The position numbers and the translations under genes were made by a program. A stretch of 43,777 nucleotides of DNA from Rhodocyclaceae bacterium (GTDB taxonomy: Bacteria; Pseudomonadota; Gammaproteobacteria; Burkholderiales; Rhodocyclaceae): NCBI GenBank assembly GCA_024709955.1, contig JANJVS010000165.1, positions 1 through 43,777 on the forward strand, read 5' to 3'. Shown here one piece after another: positions 1 to 9,788 of the stretch; position 1 is the first letter of the stretch; every line of letters begins with the position of its first letter. Under the pieces are notes generated by a model, which was not told the DNA's origin, ran no database searches, and was given only the letters and a program-made list of their open reading frames with translations.

Positions 1-242
1 CGAGGGAACCGGTTGTGAAGCGTGCCGCATTATAAGAGCCTATTTCAGTAGGTATCGCTCCCCGCGCCGTGCGGTGTGGGGGGGTGGGGGGGGGTGTGTT
101 TTTTGTTGGTTTTTTTTCTTTCTTTGCGCCTGGGTTCCCCCCCAGCGCTCCCTACACAACCACACCCCCACCACGGCGCGGGGTGCGATACCTACTGAAA
201 TAGGCTCTTATAATGCGGCACGCTTCACAACCGGTTCCCTCG
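1..242. other. Fold-back inverted repeat at contig end, likely assembly artefact
   Basis: Bases 1-71 are the reverse complement of 172-242 with one mismatch (59/184). The centre holds runs of G (about 78-94), runs of T (about 99-119) and a run of C. Bases 149-160 match 11 of 12 positions of TCCCTACACGAC, part of the standard Illumina adapter as I recall it. Together these suggest adapter read-through and fold-back joining at a contig end. Only the right arm, leading into queF, is likely to be genuine chromosome. No gene is called here. Confidence 0.75.
209..214 (+). promoter_or_regulatory. Putative -10 element upstream of queF
   Basis: A perfect TATAAT lies 31 bases before the queF start codon. 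No good -35 sequence is visible at 16-18 bp upstream (CGATAC at 186-191). The motif is also mirrored in the left, probably artefactual, arm of the fold-back, so only this copy is considered. Confidence 0.35.
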
Positions 243-244
243 CC

Positions 245-664
245 ATGCCCAGCTCCCCCGCCAAGACGCTCGAAACCTTCCCCAACCCGGCTCCCCAGCG
301 GGATTACCACATCCACATGGAAATCCCGGAATTCACCTGCCTGTGCCCGAAGACCGGCCAGCCGGACTTCGCTGTGCTGACCCTCGACTACATCGCCGAC
401 AAGCTCTGCGTCGAGCTCAAGAGCCTCAAGCTCTACACCTGGAGCTTCCGCGAGGAAGGCCACTTCCACGAGGACGTCACCAACCGCATCCTCGACGATC
501 TGGTGAAGGCCACCAAGCCGCGCTTCATGCGCCTGACCGCGCGCTTCTACGTGCGCGGCGGCATTTTCACCAACGTCGTCGCCGAGCACCGCAAGAAGGG
601 CTGGAAGCCGGAACCGCGCGTCGAGCTCGCCAGCTTCCCCAGCCAGTCGAACACACGCGGCTAG
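245..664 (+). CDS. queF: NADPH-dependent 7-cyano-7-deazaguanine reductase (preQ0 reductase)
   Basis: QueF reduces the nitrile of preQ0 to the aminomethyl group of preQ1 in queuosine tRNA modification, in the cytoplasm. The 139-residue protein has the length of the short YkvM/Bacillus-type enzyme (T-fold), not the double-length E. coli type. Residues 33-41 (LCPKTGQPD) hold the family's nucleophilic cysteine (Cys34) and the partner Asp41. ELKSLKLY at 57-64 is the family's NADPH-binding signature. The frame stays open upstream to base 74, but that part runs through the artefactual G-rich sequence, so I chose the ATG at 245, where family similarity starts. No other queuosine gene is in the window. 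The next gene starts 10 bases later. Confidence 0.95.
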   Translation: MPSSPAKTLETFPNPAPQRDYHIHMEIPEFTCLCPKTGQPDFAVLTLDYIADKLCVELKSLKLYTWSFREEGHFHEDVTNRILDDLVKATKPRFMRLTARFYVRGGIFTNVVAEHRKKGWKPEPRVELASFPSQSNTRG

Positions 665-674
665 CCGCACCGGC

Positions 675-1406
675 ATGGAGCGCGCCCCGCTCGACCTCGA
701 CGGCATCAACCAGGCGCTCGCCGCCGGCTGGGCGACGCTGCTCGCCACGCGCCGGGTGAGCATCGCCTACGCGGGCGTGTTCGCGCTGATCGGCCTCGTC
801 ATCCTCGCCGCCCTGCTCGCCGGCGGCTTCACGCCCTTCGTGCTCGCCGCCGCCGGCGCCTTCATGCTCATCGGCCCGGCCATCCTCGCCGGTTTCTTCG
901 GCATCGCCCACGACCACGAATTCCGCGGCGGCGCGAGCCTCGCCAGCATCGGCGCCGGCTTCCGCGCCGCCGCAGGCGCGCTCTGGGCGCTCGCCCTGGT
1001 CTGCGCCCTGCTGTTCATGATCTTCGTCACCGACGCCGCCATCCTCTACAGCTACATGGTCGGCGGCACGCCAGTCTGGCTCACCGGGCTGGTGCCCGCC
1101 GCGCCGGGCGTGACGAGCTTCCTGTTCTGGGGCGCGGTCTCCGGCTTCGTCATCGCCCTGCTGCTCTACTGCGTCTCGGCCTTCTCCGTGCCGCTGCTCT
1201 GCGAGCGCCGCGCCGGCCTCGTGGACGCCGTGGTCGCCAGCGTGAGCATCGTGTTCGGCAACTTCCCCGCCGCCATGCTCTGGGCCGCCGTGCTCGCCTT
1301 CCTCGTCATCGGCAGCATCCTGCTGCTGCCGCTCCTGCCCGTCGTCCTGCCCTGGCTGGCCTTCGCCAGCCGGGCGCTCTACCGCCAGGTACTGCCCGCC
1401 ATCTGA
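675..1406 (+). CDS. DUF2189-type multi-spanning inner membrane protein
   Basis: The 243-residue protein has about six hydrophobic segments (roughly residues 30-50, 55-78, 100-125, 147-172, 190-205 and 208-232), separated by short polar loops. The pattern and the motif IGPAILAGFFGIAHDHE resemble the DUF2189 family, whose biochemical role is unknown to me. The N-terminus MERAPLDLDGINQALAAGW is cytosol-like, with no cleavable signal. It starts 10 bases after queF and may be co-transcribed with it, but nothing ties it to queuosine. Repeat copy A lies just after its stop codon. Confidence 0.7.
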   Translation: MERAPLDLDGINQALAAGWATLLATRRVSIAYAGVFALIGLVILAALLAGGFTPFVLAAAGAFMLIGPAILAGFFGIAHDHEFRGGASLASIGAGFRAAAGALWALALVCALLFMIFVTDAAILYSYMVGGTPVWLTGLVPAAPGVTSFLFWGAVSGFVIALLLYCVSAFSVPLLCERRAGLVDAVVASVSIVFGNFPAAMLWAAVLAFLVIGSILLLPLLPVVLPWLAFASRALYRQVLPAI

Positions 1407-1407
1407 C

Positions 1408-1433
1408 GCACCGTATCGCCAGCACCGACTTTT
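1408..1433 (+). repeat. Dispersed repeat, copy A (short form)
   Basis: Left module GCACCGTATCGCC followed by AGCACCGACTTTT. It shares the pattern GCMCCGTCCCGCC...CGCCGACTTTT with copies at 4838-4892, 6027-6053, 23836-23886 and 30161-30189. It fills the 32-base gap between the DUF2189 gene and dapC and ends five bases before the dapC ATG. Confidence 0.6.
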
Positions 1434-1438
1434 CCGCC

Positions 1439-2644
1439 ATGAACCCGAATCTCGACAAGCTCCAGTCCTATCCCTTCGAAAAGCTGCGCGACCTCTTCGC
1501 CGGCAGCGCGCCGCCCGCCGATCTCGCCGAGATCAGGCTCCACATCGGCGAGCCGCAGCACCCGACGCCGCAGTTCGTCAAGGACAAGCTTGTCGCCAGC
1601 CTCGCCGGCCTCGCCAGCTACCCGACCACCAACGGCTCCGACGCCCTGCGCCAGGCCATCGCCGACTGGATCGCGCGGCGCTACGGCATCCCGGCGCCCG
1701 ACGCCGCCTCCCAGGTGCTGCCGGTGAACGGCTCGCGCGAGGCGCTGTTCGCCATCGCCCAGGCGGTGATCGCGCCGCGCAAGCATGCGCAGCCCGTGGT
1801 GATCGCGCCCAATCCCTTCTACCAGATCTACGAAGGCGCGGCCCTGCTCGCCGGGGCGCGGCCCTTCTTCCTCAACCAGACGCCGGCCGACGACTTCCGC
1901 ATGGACTGGGCCGGCGTGCCCGAGGAAATCTGGCAGGACTGCCAGCTCGTCTATGTCTGCTCGCCGGGCAACCCGACCGGCAAGGTGATGCAGCTCGACG
2001 AATGGAAACTTCTGTTCGAGTTCGCCGACCGCCACGGCTTCGTCATCGCCGCCGACGAGTGCTATTCGGAAATCTATTTCGACGAGGCCCAGCCGCCGCT
2101 CGGCGGCCTGCAGGCCGCGCGCCAGCTCGGCCGCGACGACTACCGGAACCTCATCATGTTCTCCAGCCTGTCGAAGCGCTCCAACGTGCCGGGCATGCGC
2201 TCGGGCTTCGTCGCCGGCGACGCGGACCTGCTCAAGAAATTCTGGCTCTACCGCACCTACCAGGGCTGCGCCATGCCGCCGCCGGTGCAGGCCGCCAGCG
2301 CCGCGGCCTGGGCCGACGAGGCCCATGTGCGCGACAACCGCCGGCTCTACGCCGAGAAGTTCGCCCAGGTGACGCCGATCGTGGCGCGCCACCTGAAAAC
2401 CGCCAAGCCCGACGCCGGCTTCTACCTCTGGGCCGACGTCTCGCCCACCGGCCTCTCCGACACGGAATTCGCCCGCGAACTGCGCCGCCAATATAATGTG
2501 ACGGTCCTGCCCGGCAGCTACCTGGCGCGCGACGCCGCCGGTATCAACCCGGGCCGCAATTTCGTCCGCATCGCGCTGGTCGCCGGCGTGGAGGAGTGCC
2601 TCGAAGCCGCGCACCGCATCGCCGCCTTCTGCGAATCGCTTTAA
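1439..2644 (+). CDS. dapC: N-succinyldiaminopimelate aminotransferase
   Basis: This PLP enzyme converts N-succinyl-2-amino-6-ketopimelate to N-succinyl-LL-diaminopimelate with glutamate as amino donor, in the succinylase branch of lysine and meso-DAP synthesis. The 401-residue sequence is a full fold-type I aminotransferase: SPGNPTG at 175-181 with Asn178, DECYSE at 206-211 with the pyridine-nitrogen Asp206, and SLSKRSN at 243-249 with the Schiff-base Lys246. A C-terminal arginine (motif near GRNFVRIAL) would bind the substrate carboxylate. It precedes dapD by 24 bases, with dapE further down, which supports DapC over other class I aminotransferases. Confidence 0.93.
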   Translation: MNPNLDKLQSYPFEKLRDLFAGSAPPADLAEIRLHIGEPQHPTPQFVKDKLVASLAGLASYPTTNGSDALRQAIADWIARRYGIPAPDAASQVLPVNGSREALFAIAQAVIAPRKHAQPVVIAPNPFYQIYEGAALLAGARPFFLNQTPADDFRMDWAGVPEEIWQDCQLVYVCSPGNPTGKVMQLDEWKLLFEFADRHGFVIAADECYSEIYFDEAQPPLGGLQAARQLGRDDYRNLIMFSSLSKRSNVPGMRSGFVAGDADLLKKFWLYRTYQGCAMPPPVQAASAAAWADEAHVRDNRRLYAEKFAQVTPIVARHLKTAKPDAGFYLWADVSPTGLSDTEFARELRRQYNVTVLPGSYLARDAAGINPGRNFVRIALVAGVEECLEAAHRIAAFCESL

Positions 2645-2668
2645 ACCCGTTACAACAAGGAAACCGCC

Positions 2669-3487
2669 ATGCAAGAACTGCAAGCTCTCATCGACCAGGC
2701 CTGGGAAGACCGCGCCAACATGAAACCCGGTTCCGCGCCCGCCCGCGTCGGCGAGGCGGTCCAGCACATCCTCGACGAACTCGACAAGGGCACGCTGCGC
2801 GTCGCCGAGAAAATCGACGGCCAGTGGGTCACCCACCAGTGGGTCAAGAAGGCGGTGCTGCTCTCCTTCCGCCTGGAGGACAACGTGGTGATGGACGGCG
2901 GCGCGCAGCGTTACTTCGACAAGGTGCCGACCAAGTTCGCCCAATACGACAACCACGCCTTCCAGAAGGGCGGCTTCCGTGTCGTGCCGGGCGCCGTGGT
3001 GCGTCGCGGCTCATTCATCGCGCCGAGCGTGGTGCTGATGCCCAGCTTCGTGAACATCGGCGCCTACGTCGGCGAAGGCACCATGGTGGACACCTGGGCC
3101 ACCGTCGGCTCCTGCGCCCAGATCGGCAAGAACGTGCATCTCTCCGGCGGCGTCGGCATCGGCGGCGTGCTGGAACCCCTGCAGGCCAACCCGACCGTCA
3201 TCGGCGACAACTGCTTCATCGGCGCGCGCTCCGAGGTGGTCGAGGGCGTCATCGTCGAGGACAACTGCGTGATCTCGATGGGCGTCTTCATCAGCCAGAG
3301 CACCAAGATCTACGACCGCGCCACCGGCGAAATCACCTACGGCCGCGTGCCGGCGGGCTCGGTGGTCGTCAGCGGCAACCTGCCCTCGAAGGACGGCAGC
3401 TACAGCCTCTACTGCGCGGTGATCGTCAAGAAGGTGGATGCGCAGACCCGCTCGAAGACCAGTATCAACGAACTCCTGCGCGACTGA
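2669..3487 (+). CDS. dapD: 2,3,4,5-tetrahydropyridine-2,6-dicarboxylate N-succinyltransferase
   Basis: DapD transfers the succinyl group from succinyl-CoA to tetrahydrodipicolinate, the step before DapC. The 272-residue length is typical. The N-terminal helical part (1-100) is followed by a left-handed beta-helix of hexapeptide repeats (about 100-240), with characteristic stretches such as [37 protein letters not shown] and [17 protein letters not shown]. An AAGGA ribosome-binding sequence lies 7-8 bases before the ATG. It is encoded directly after dapC. The 169 bases before the next gene hold only a GC-rich hairpin. Confidence 0.96.
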   Translation: MQELQALIDQAWEDRANMKPGSAPARVGEAVQHILDELDKGTLRVAEKIDGQWVTHQWVKKAVLLSFRLEDNVVMDGGAQRYFDKVPTKFAQYDNHAFQKGGFRVVPGAVVRRGSFIAPSVVLMPSFVNIGAYVGEGTMVDTWATVGSCAQIGKNVHLSGGVGIGGVLEPLQANPTVIGDNCFIGARSEVVEGVIVEDNCVISMGVFISQSTKIYDRATGEITYGRVPAGSVVVSGNLPSKDGSYSLYCAVIVKKVDAQTRSKTSINELLRD

Positions 3488-3559
3488 CGCATCGCCCGAT
3501 TAGTCACCCGCTGGTGATGATGGACACCAAAGACCAGCAAATGGGCCCGCCCCCTCCCG

Positions 3560-3584
3560 GCCGCCTCCTCGCGGGGGAGGCGGC
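3560..3584 (+). other. GC-rich hairpin between dapD and pilU
   Basis: GCCGCCTCC (3560-3568) pairs with GGAGGCGGC (3576-3584) around a 7-base loop. No T-run follows, so it is not a classical intrinsic terminator. It may attenuate read-through from dapD or just be a repeat remnant. Confidence 0.4.
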
Positions 3585-3656
3585 TAACCGGCTCGCCGCG
3601 CTCGATATCACGGGTCAGGCTGTTCTGCCCAATTCACGTTAAATCTGGAGACCGCC

Positions 3657-6026
<2,370 letters not shown>

Positions 6027-6028
<2 letters not shown>

Positions 6029-6053
6029 AAGTCGGCGCCGGCGGGACGGTGCC
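6027..6053 (-). repeat. Dispersed repeat, copy C (short form, inverted)
   Basis: Read on the - strand it is GGCACCGTCCCGCC then GGCGCCGACTTTT. It begins within the dapE stop codon (TAA 6026-6028). With the next bases it forms GTCGGC (6031-6036) pairing with GCCGAC (6051-6056), followed by T's on the - strand. Confidence 0.6.
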
Positions 6054-6079
6054 GACGGCATGGCGGCGCGGTAATTTCC

Positions 6080-6107
6080 TTGCCATTGGCCGGTCATCGG
6101 CCACAAT
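6080..6107 (+). promoter_or_regulatory. Putative promoter with internal dyad before the flavin reductase-like gene
   Basis: TTGCCA (6080-6085) and CACAAT (6102-6107) are spaced by 16 bp. The spacer holds a dyad TGGCCG-GTCAT-CGGCCA (6087-6103), which could be an operator. The distance to the gene start is about 58 bases. Confidence 0.35.
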
Positions 6108-6165
6108 CGGGACTGTGCGTTCGGTCGGCCGCCCGCCGGCCGAGGAAGTATCGGGAGGTGCCCCC

Positions 6166-6708
6166 ATGCGTCAGATGAAACTCGGCAAGGCCTTTACCTT
6201 GATGGAATCCGGGCCCGTCGTCCTCGTGACGACCCACGACGGCAAGAAAAACAACATCATGACGATCTCGTGGACGATGGTCGTCGACTTCATCCCGAGA
6301 TTCGCCATCGTCACGGGCGAGTGGAATTACTCCTTCGCCGCGCTGCGCAACAAGCGGGAATGCGTGATCGCCATTCCCGCCGCGGATATGCTGGATCGGG
6401 TGGTGGGAATCGGCACCTGCTCCGGCAGCGACACCGACAAGTTCGGCAAATTCGGGTTTACCCCCGTGCCGGCTAAATTCGTCCAGGCGCCTCTGATCGG
6501 GGAATGCCTCGCCAATATCGAGTGCAAGGTCGTCGAGATCATCGGCAGGCACGGCATCATCGTACTGGAGGGGGTCGCCGCTTACACGAACCCCGCACGC
6601 CAGGAAAAGCGCACGCTCCACGCCGTCGGCGACGGCTCCTTCATCGCCGACGGGGAAAGATTCGAGCGCCGGAAGATGATGGCCGCCAAACTCCCTCCGG
6701 GGGTATAG
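6166..6708 (+). CDS. Flavin reductase-like (flavoredoxin-type) FMN-binding protein
   Basis: The 180-residue protein fits the flavin reductase-like split-barrel FMN-binding domain over nearly its whole length. The N-terminal GPVVLVTTHDGKKNNIMTISWTM is typical of the family, as are NYSFAALRNKRECVIAIP and the central GIGTCSGSDTDKFGKFGFT. Relatives include flavoredoxins, and the partner and reaction cannot be read from sequence. A strong ribosome-binding site GGGAGGTG (6153-6160) precedes the ATG at 6166, which is preferred over the longer open frame from 5956 that overlaps dapE. A hairpin follows the stop codon directly, suggesting a monocistronic unit. Confidence 0.85.
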   Translation: MRQMKLGKAFTLMESGPVVLVTTHDGKKNNIMTISWTMVVDFIPRFAIVTGEWNYSFAALRNKRECVIAIPAADMLDRVVGIGTCSGSDTDKFGKFGFTPVPAKFVQAPLIGECLANIECKVVEIIGRHGIIVLEGVAAYTNPARQEKRTLHAVGDGSFIADGERFERRKMMAAKLPPGV

Positions 6709-6725
6709 GCCTTGCATGGCAAGGC
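6709..6725 (+). other. Hairpin directly after the flavin reductase-like gene
   Basis: GCCTTGC-ATG-GCAAGGC is a perfect 7-bp stem starting at the first base after the stop codon. No T-run follows, so it is a possible transcript-end or stability element and not a clear intrinsic terminator. Confidence 0.4.
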
Positions 6726-6785
6726 GCGCGGCGACAACAGCCGGCTCGCCGCCCGCCGCCGATCGCCACCGGAAATCCCGCTCCG

Positions 6786-6971
6786 ATGAGAATCGCCATC
6801 TACCTCGCGGTCGTGGCCACCCTGGCCGGGCTGGCCTGGCTTTACCCCTTCCTGTTCGAATTGCCGCTGGCGGCGGCCATCGGCGGGGCGTATTGGGCCT
6901 TCTTCGCGGGCAAGGACGGGCCGCCGCCGGCCGATGACGACGGGGCAGGAAGCGGCCGGCGGCGGGAGTAA
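6786..6971 (+). CDS. Small two-helix membrane protein (hypothetical)
   Basis: A 61-codon frame encodes two hydrophobic helices (about residues 4-21 and 25-42) separated by YPFLFE, then a polar acidic/basic tail (GKDGPPPADDDGAGSGRRRE). There is no convincing ribosome-binding site before the ATG. The end overlaps the open frame upstream of the next gene but not its likely start. I do not recognise a family. It could be a real small membrane protein or a chance frame in GC-rich DNA. Confidence 0.4.
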   Translation: MRIAIYLAVVATLAGLAWLYPFLFELPLAAAIGGAYWAFFAGKDGPPPADDDGAGSGRRRE

Positions 6972-7008
6972 GATCACCGGTTTTCCTGCCCGCGCATTGG
7001 AATCCGCC

Positions 7009-7719
7009 ATGATGAAAATTTCCGACCCCGCCGCCGCTCTGGTATGCGACGAAGTCGAACTGCTCGCGGCCGAATTGCCCCTGGAAGGGGCGCGCATCCT
7101 CGAACTGGGCTGCGGCAAGGCCGAGAAGACCCGCGCCATCGCCCAGGCGGGCAAGGCGGCGGCGATCCTCGCCCTGGAGGTGGACGCCATCCAGCACGCG
7201 CGCAACCTGGCGATCGCCGACCTGCCGAACGTCAGCTTCGGCCATGGGGCGGCGGAAGCGATCCCGGCGCAGGACGCATCCTTCGACATCGTGATGATGT
7301 TCAAGTCGCTGCACCACGTGCCCGTCACCAGCATGGAGCGCGCGCTCGGCGAGATTCGCCGCGTGCTGAAGCCCGGCGGGCTGGCCTGGATTTCCGAACC
7401 GGTCTATGCGGGCGAATTCAACGACATCCTGCGCCTGTTCCACGACGAGAAAGAGGTGCGCGAGGCCGCCTTCGCCGCCGTGCGCCGGGCGGTGGATGCC
7501 GGGCAATTCGCGCTGGTCGGGCAACGCTTCTTCTCCACCCGGGGCAGGTTCGACAGCTTCGCGCAGTTCGAGGAACGCATCATCCGCGTCACGCATACCG
7601 ACCACCGCCTGTCCCCCGAACTGCACGGCTCGGTACGCCGCAAGTTCGAGGCGCACCTGACGCCCACGGGCGCGCATTTCCTCAATCCCCTGCGCGTGGA
7701 CATCCTGCGCAAGGCGTGA
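7009..7719 (+). CDS. Class I SAM-dependent methyltransferase (Methyltransf_11-like)
   Basis: The 236-residue protein has a Rossmann-type SAM-binding motif I (ILELGCG at 30-36), an acidic motif II loop (LALEVDAIQHARN), and DIVMMFKSLHHVP followed by LGEIRRVLKPGGLAWISEP, the usual post-motif pattern of the UbiE/Methyltransf_11 group. The substrate is unknown. I chose the ATG at 7009 (a second ATG follows at 7012) because similarity starts there. The open frame extends upstream to 6934 but encodes a glycine-rich leader with no family character. A DUF2914 gene follows after 10 bases. Confidence 0.8.
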   Translation: MMKISDPAAALVCDEVELLAAELPLEGARILELGCGKAEKTRAIAQAGKAAAILALEVDAIQHARNLAIADLPNVSFGHGAAEAIPAQDASFDIVMMFKSLHHVPVTSMERALGEIRRVLKPGGLAWISEPVYAGEFNDILRLFHDEKEVREAAFAAVRRAVDAGQFALVGQRFFSTRGRFDSFAQFEERIIRVTHTDHRLSPELHGSVRRKFEAHLTPTGAHFLNPLRVDILRKA

Positions 7720-7729
7720 CGCCAAGCGT

Positions 7730-8788
7730 TTGAACCTGCTCCAGCGCTTCTACCCGCTCGCGGCCTTCCTCGGCGGCTTCGTCTGGGACGCGCTCACCAT
7801 CGGCCAGCGCGTCAGCCCGGCGGCCTTCTGGCGGCTCGGGGGCTTCCTGCTCGGGGCGGCGCTGCTGGCGCTGTGGCTGGCGCGGCGGCACGAGACCAGG
7901 GCCGTCGCCCCGTCCCGGGGACACGACCTGCGCGGCAAATGGCGGCGGCTCGTCTGGCTGGCGCCCTATCTGCTGCTGCAGTTCTTCTACGGCGGCATTT
8001 TCTCGGCGCTGTTCATCCTCTATTTCAAGAGCTCCGGCCACCTCGGCACCTGGCTGACGACGGCGATTCTCGGCATCCTGCTGATCGGCAACGAATTCGC
8101 CGGCGACCGCTACGGCCGGCGCTTCACGCTGACCTGGGCGCTGTTCGCCCTCAACGCCATCCTGCTGTTCAACTTCCTGCTGCCGCATCTGGCCGGCAGC
8201 CTGGACCCGCGCTGGTTCTACCTTTCCACCGGCGCGGGCATCCTGCTCACCCATGGCCTGCAGCGCCTCGCCCCCGGCCGGCCCGGCCTGATCTGGCCCG
8301 CCTGGGGCATCGCCGGCGCCCTGCTGCTGGCCTGGACCCTCGGCATGATCGCCCCGGTGCCGCTCGTCAAGCGCGACCTGGCGCTGGGGCTCGATTTCGT
8401 GAAAGAGGATGGGCGCTATGCGCTGCGGGTCGAGCCGGCCCCGGCCTGGATGTTCTGGCGCGACCAGGCGCCGACGCTGCACCTGCCCGAGGGCGAGCGG
8501 CTCTACGGCGTATCGGCGGTGTTCGCGCCGCGCGGCGTCACCGCCGACCTGGAGCACCGCTGGGAAATTTTCGAAAACGGCGCCTGGCGGCAGGTCGCCG
8601 CCATCCGCTTCCAGACCGCCGGCGGGCGCGAGCGCGGCTTTCGCGGCTATTCCTGGGTGGTCGATCCCAAGCCGGGCGACTGGCGCCTCACCGTGGCCAC
8701 CCAGGACGGCCGCACCATCGGCACCCTCGCCGTCACGGTCGCGCGCGGTGCGCCCGGGCCCGAAACCGTGATGGTCCGGGAGTTTTGA
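7730..8788 (+). CDS. DUF2914 domain membrane protein
   Basis: The 352-residue protein has about six to seven transmembrane segments in residues 1-215, then a soluble C-terminal domain (about 215-352) ending in WRLTVATQDGRTIGTLAVTV. That domain matches the DUF2914 family, which has a beta-rich fold thought to lie outside the membrane. The function is unknown. The start appears to be TTG at 7730, eleven bases after the methyltransferase stop, with no strong ribosome-binding site, so the exact start is uncertain. Close spacing suggests co-transcription with the methyltransferase. Confidence 0.7.
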   Translation: MNLLQRFYPLAAFLGGFVWDALTIGQRVSPAAFWRLGGFLLGAALLALWLARRHETRAVAPSRGHDLRGKWRRLVWLAPYLLLQFFYGGIFSALFILYFKSSGHLGTWLTTAILGILLIGNEFAGDRYGRRFTLTWALFALNAILLFNFLLPHLAGSLDPRWFYLSTGAGILLTHGLQRLAPGRPGLIWPAWGIAGALLLAWTLGMIAPVPLVKRDLALGLDFVKEDGRYALRVEPAPAWMFWRDQAPTLHLPEGERLYGVSAVFAPRGVTADLEHRWEIFENGAWRQVAAIRFQTAGGRERGFRGYSWVVDPKPGDWRLTVATQDGRTIGTLAVTVARGAPGPETVMVREF

Positions 8789-8843
8789 TTGATAGAATCG
8801 CCGCGCCTCCGCCCACCGGGCACAACCGAATAAAGGCGCCGCC

Positions 8844-9743
8844 ATGTCCGAACTCCTCGACGACCTCCACACCATCCGCGACTGGCTGCGCTGGGGCACC
8901 AGCCGCTTCAACGAAGCGAAGCTCTTCTTCGGCCACGGCTGCGACAACGCCCACGACGAGGCCGCCTGGCTGATCCTGCATGCCCTGCACCTGCCGCCGG
9001 ACCGTCCGGAGCAGCTCGGTCATTATCTCGACGCGCGCCTGACGCGCCACGAGCGCCTCGCCGTGCTCGAACTGCTGCAGCAGCGCATCGCGCGCCGCCT
9101 GCCCGCCGCCTATCTGACCCACGAGGCCTGGCAGGCCGGGCTGCGCTTCTACGTGGACGAGCGCGTGCTGATCCCGCGCTCCTATTTCGCCGACCTGCTG
9201 ATCGAGGGCTTCGCGCCCTGGGTCGACGATCCCCATGCCGTCGAGAGCGCCCTCGACCTATGCACCGGCTCGGGCTGCCTGGCGATCCTGATGGCCCATG
9301 CCTTCCCGAACGCGCAGATCGACGCCGCCGACATCTCGCAGGATGCCCTCGAAGTCGCCAGGCGCAACGTCGCCGACTACGACCTCAAGGAGCGCGTGCG
9401 CCTCGCCCAGGGCGACCTGTTCGCCGGCCTCGGCAAGCGCAAGTACGATCTGATCATCAGCAACCCGCCCTACGTCACCACGGCGGCGATGCACGCCCTG
9501 CCGGCCGAATACCGCCACGAGCCCGAGAACGCACTGGCGGCGGGCGACGACGGCCTCGACATCGTGCGCCGCATACTCGCCGGCGCCAAGGCCCATCTCA
9601 AGCCCGGCGGCCTGCTCGCCATCGAGGTCGGCCACAACCGCGACCTCGTCGACGCCGCCTTCCCCGCGCTGCCGATCACCTGGCTCGACACCGACAGCGG
9701 CGAGGGCAAAATTTTCATGCTGAGGCGCGAAGACCTGGCGTAA
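8844..9743 (+). CDS. prmB: 50S ribosomal protein L3 glutamine N5-methyltransferase
   Basis: PrmB methylates a glutamine of ribosomal protein L3 using SAM. The 299 residues include an N-terminal helical domain (about 1-110), motif I ALDLCTGSGCLAILMA, and the glutamine-methyltransferase signature NPPY at 207-210 (context DLIISNPPYVTT). The region HEPENALAAGDDGLDIVRRIL is typical of the PrmB/PrmC group. The N-terminus (MSELLDDLHTIRDWLRWGTSRFNEAKLFFGHG) distinguishes PrmB from PrmC, which has a different start and usually adjoins prfA. It is the last gene before the CHAT operon. A possible operator or hairpin begins two bases after its stop codon. Confidence 0.9.
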   Translation: MSELLDDLHTIRDWLRWGTSRFNEAKLFFGHGCDNAHDEAAWLILHALHLPPDRPEQLGHYLDARLTRHERLAVLELLQQRIARRLPAAYLTHEAWQAGLRFYVDERVLIPRSYFADLLIEGFAPWVDDPHAVESALDLCTGSGCLAILMAHAFPNAQIDAADISQDALEVARRNVADYDLKERVRLAQGDLFAGLGKRKYDLIISNPPYVTTAAMHALPAEYRHEPENALAAGDDGLDIVRRILAGAKAHLKPGGLLAIEVGHNRDLVDAAFPALPITWLDTDSGEGKIFMLRREDLA

Positions 9744-9744
9744 A

Positions 9745-9770
9745 TTACCCAGGGTAAGCAAACTACCCTG
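9745..9770 (+). promoter_or_regulatory. Overlapping inverted repeats before the CHAT gene
   Basis: TTACCC-A-GGGTAA (9745-9757) overlaps CAGGGTA-N7-TACCCTG (9750-9770). The central GGGTA can pair with either flanking TACCC, so two structures exclude each other. The element lies between the prmB stop and the AAGGAG ribosome-binding site (9774-9779) of the CHAT gene. It could be an operator, or an RNA hairpin affecting transcription or translation of the secretion operon. Confidence 0.4.
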
Positions 9771-9788
9771 CCCAAGGAGCCCTGCGTC

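Noticed and set aside
78-120. G-runs and T-runs as a G-quadruplex or regulatory tract
   Set aside because: They lie at the centre of a fold-back with adapter-like sequence and most likely come from sequencing or assembly error.
74-244. N-terminal extension of QueF from the open frame at 74
   Set aside because: It is encoded by homopolymer artefact sequence; QueF family similarity starts after the ATG at 245.
3560-3584. Intrinsic terminator between dapD and pilU
   Set aside because: The stem is strong but lacks a following T-run on either strand; reported only as a hairpin.
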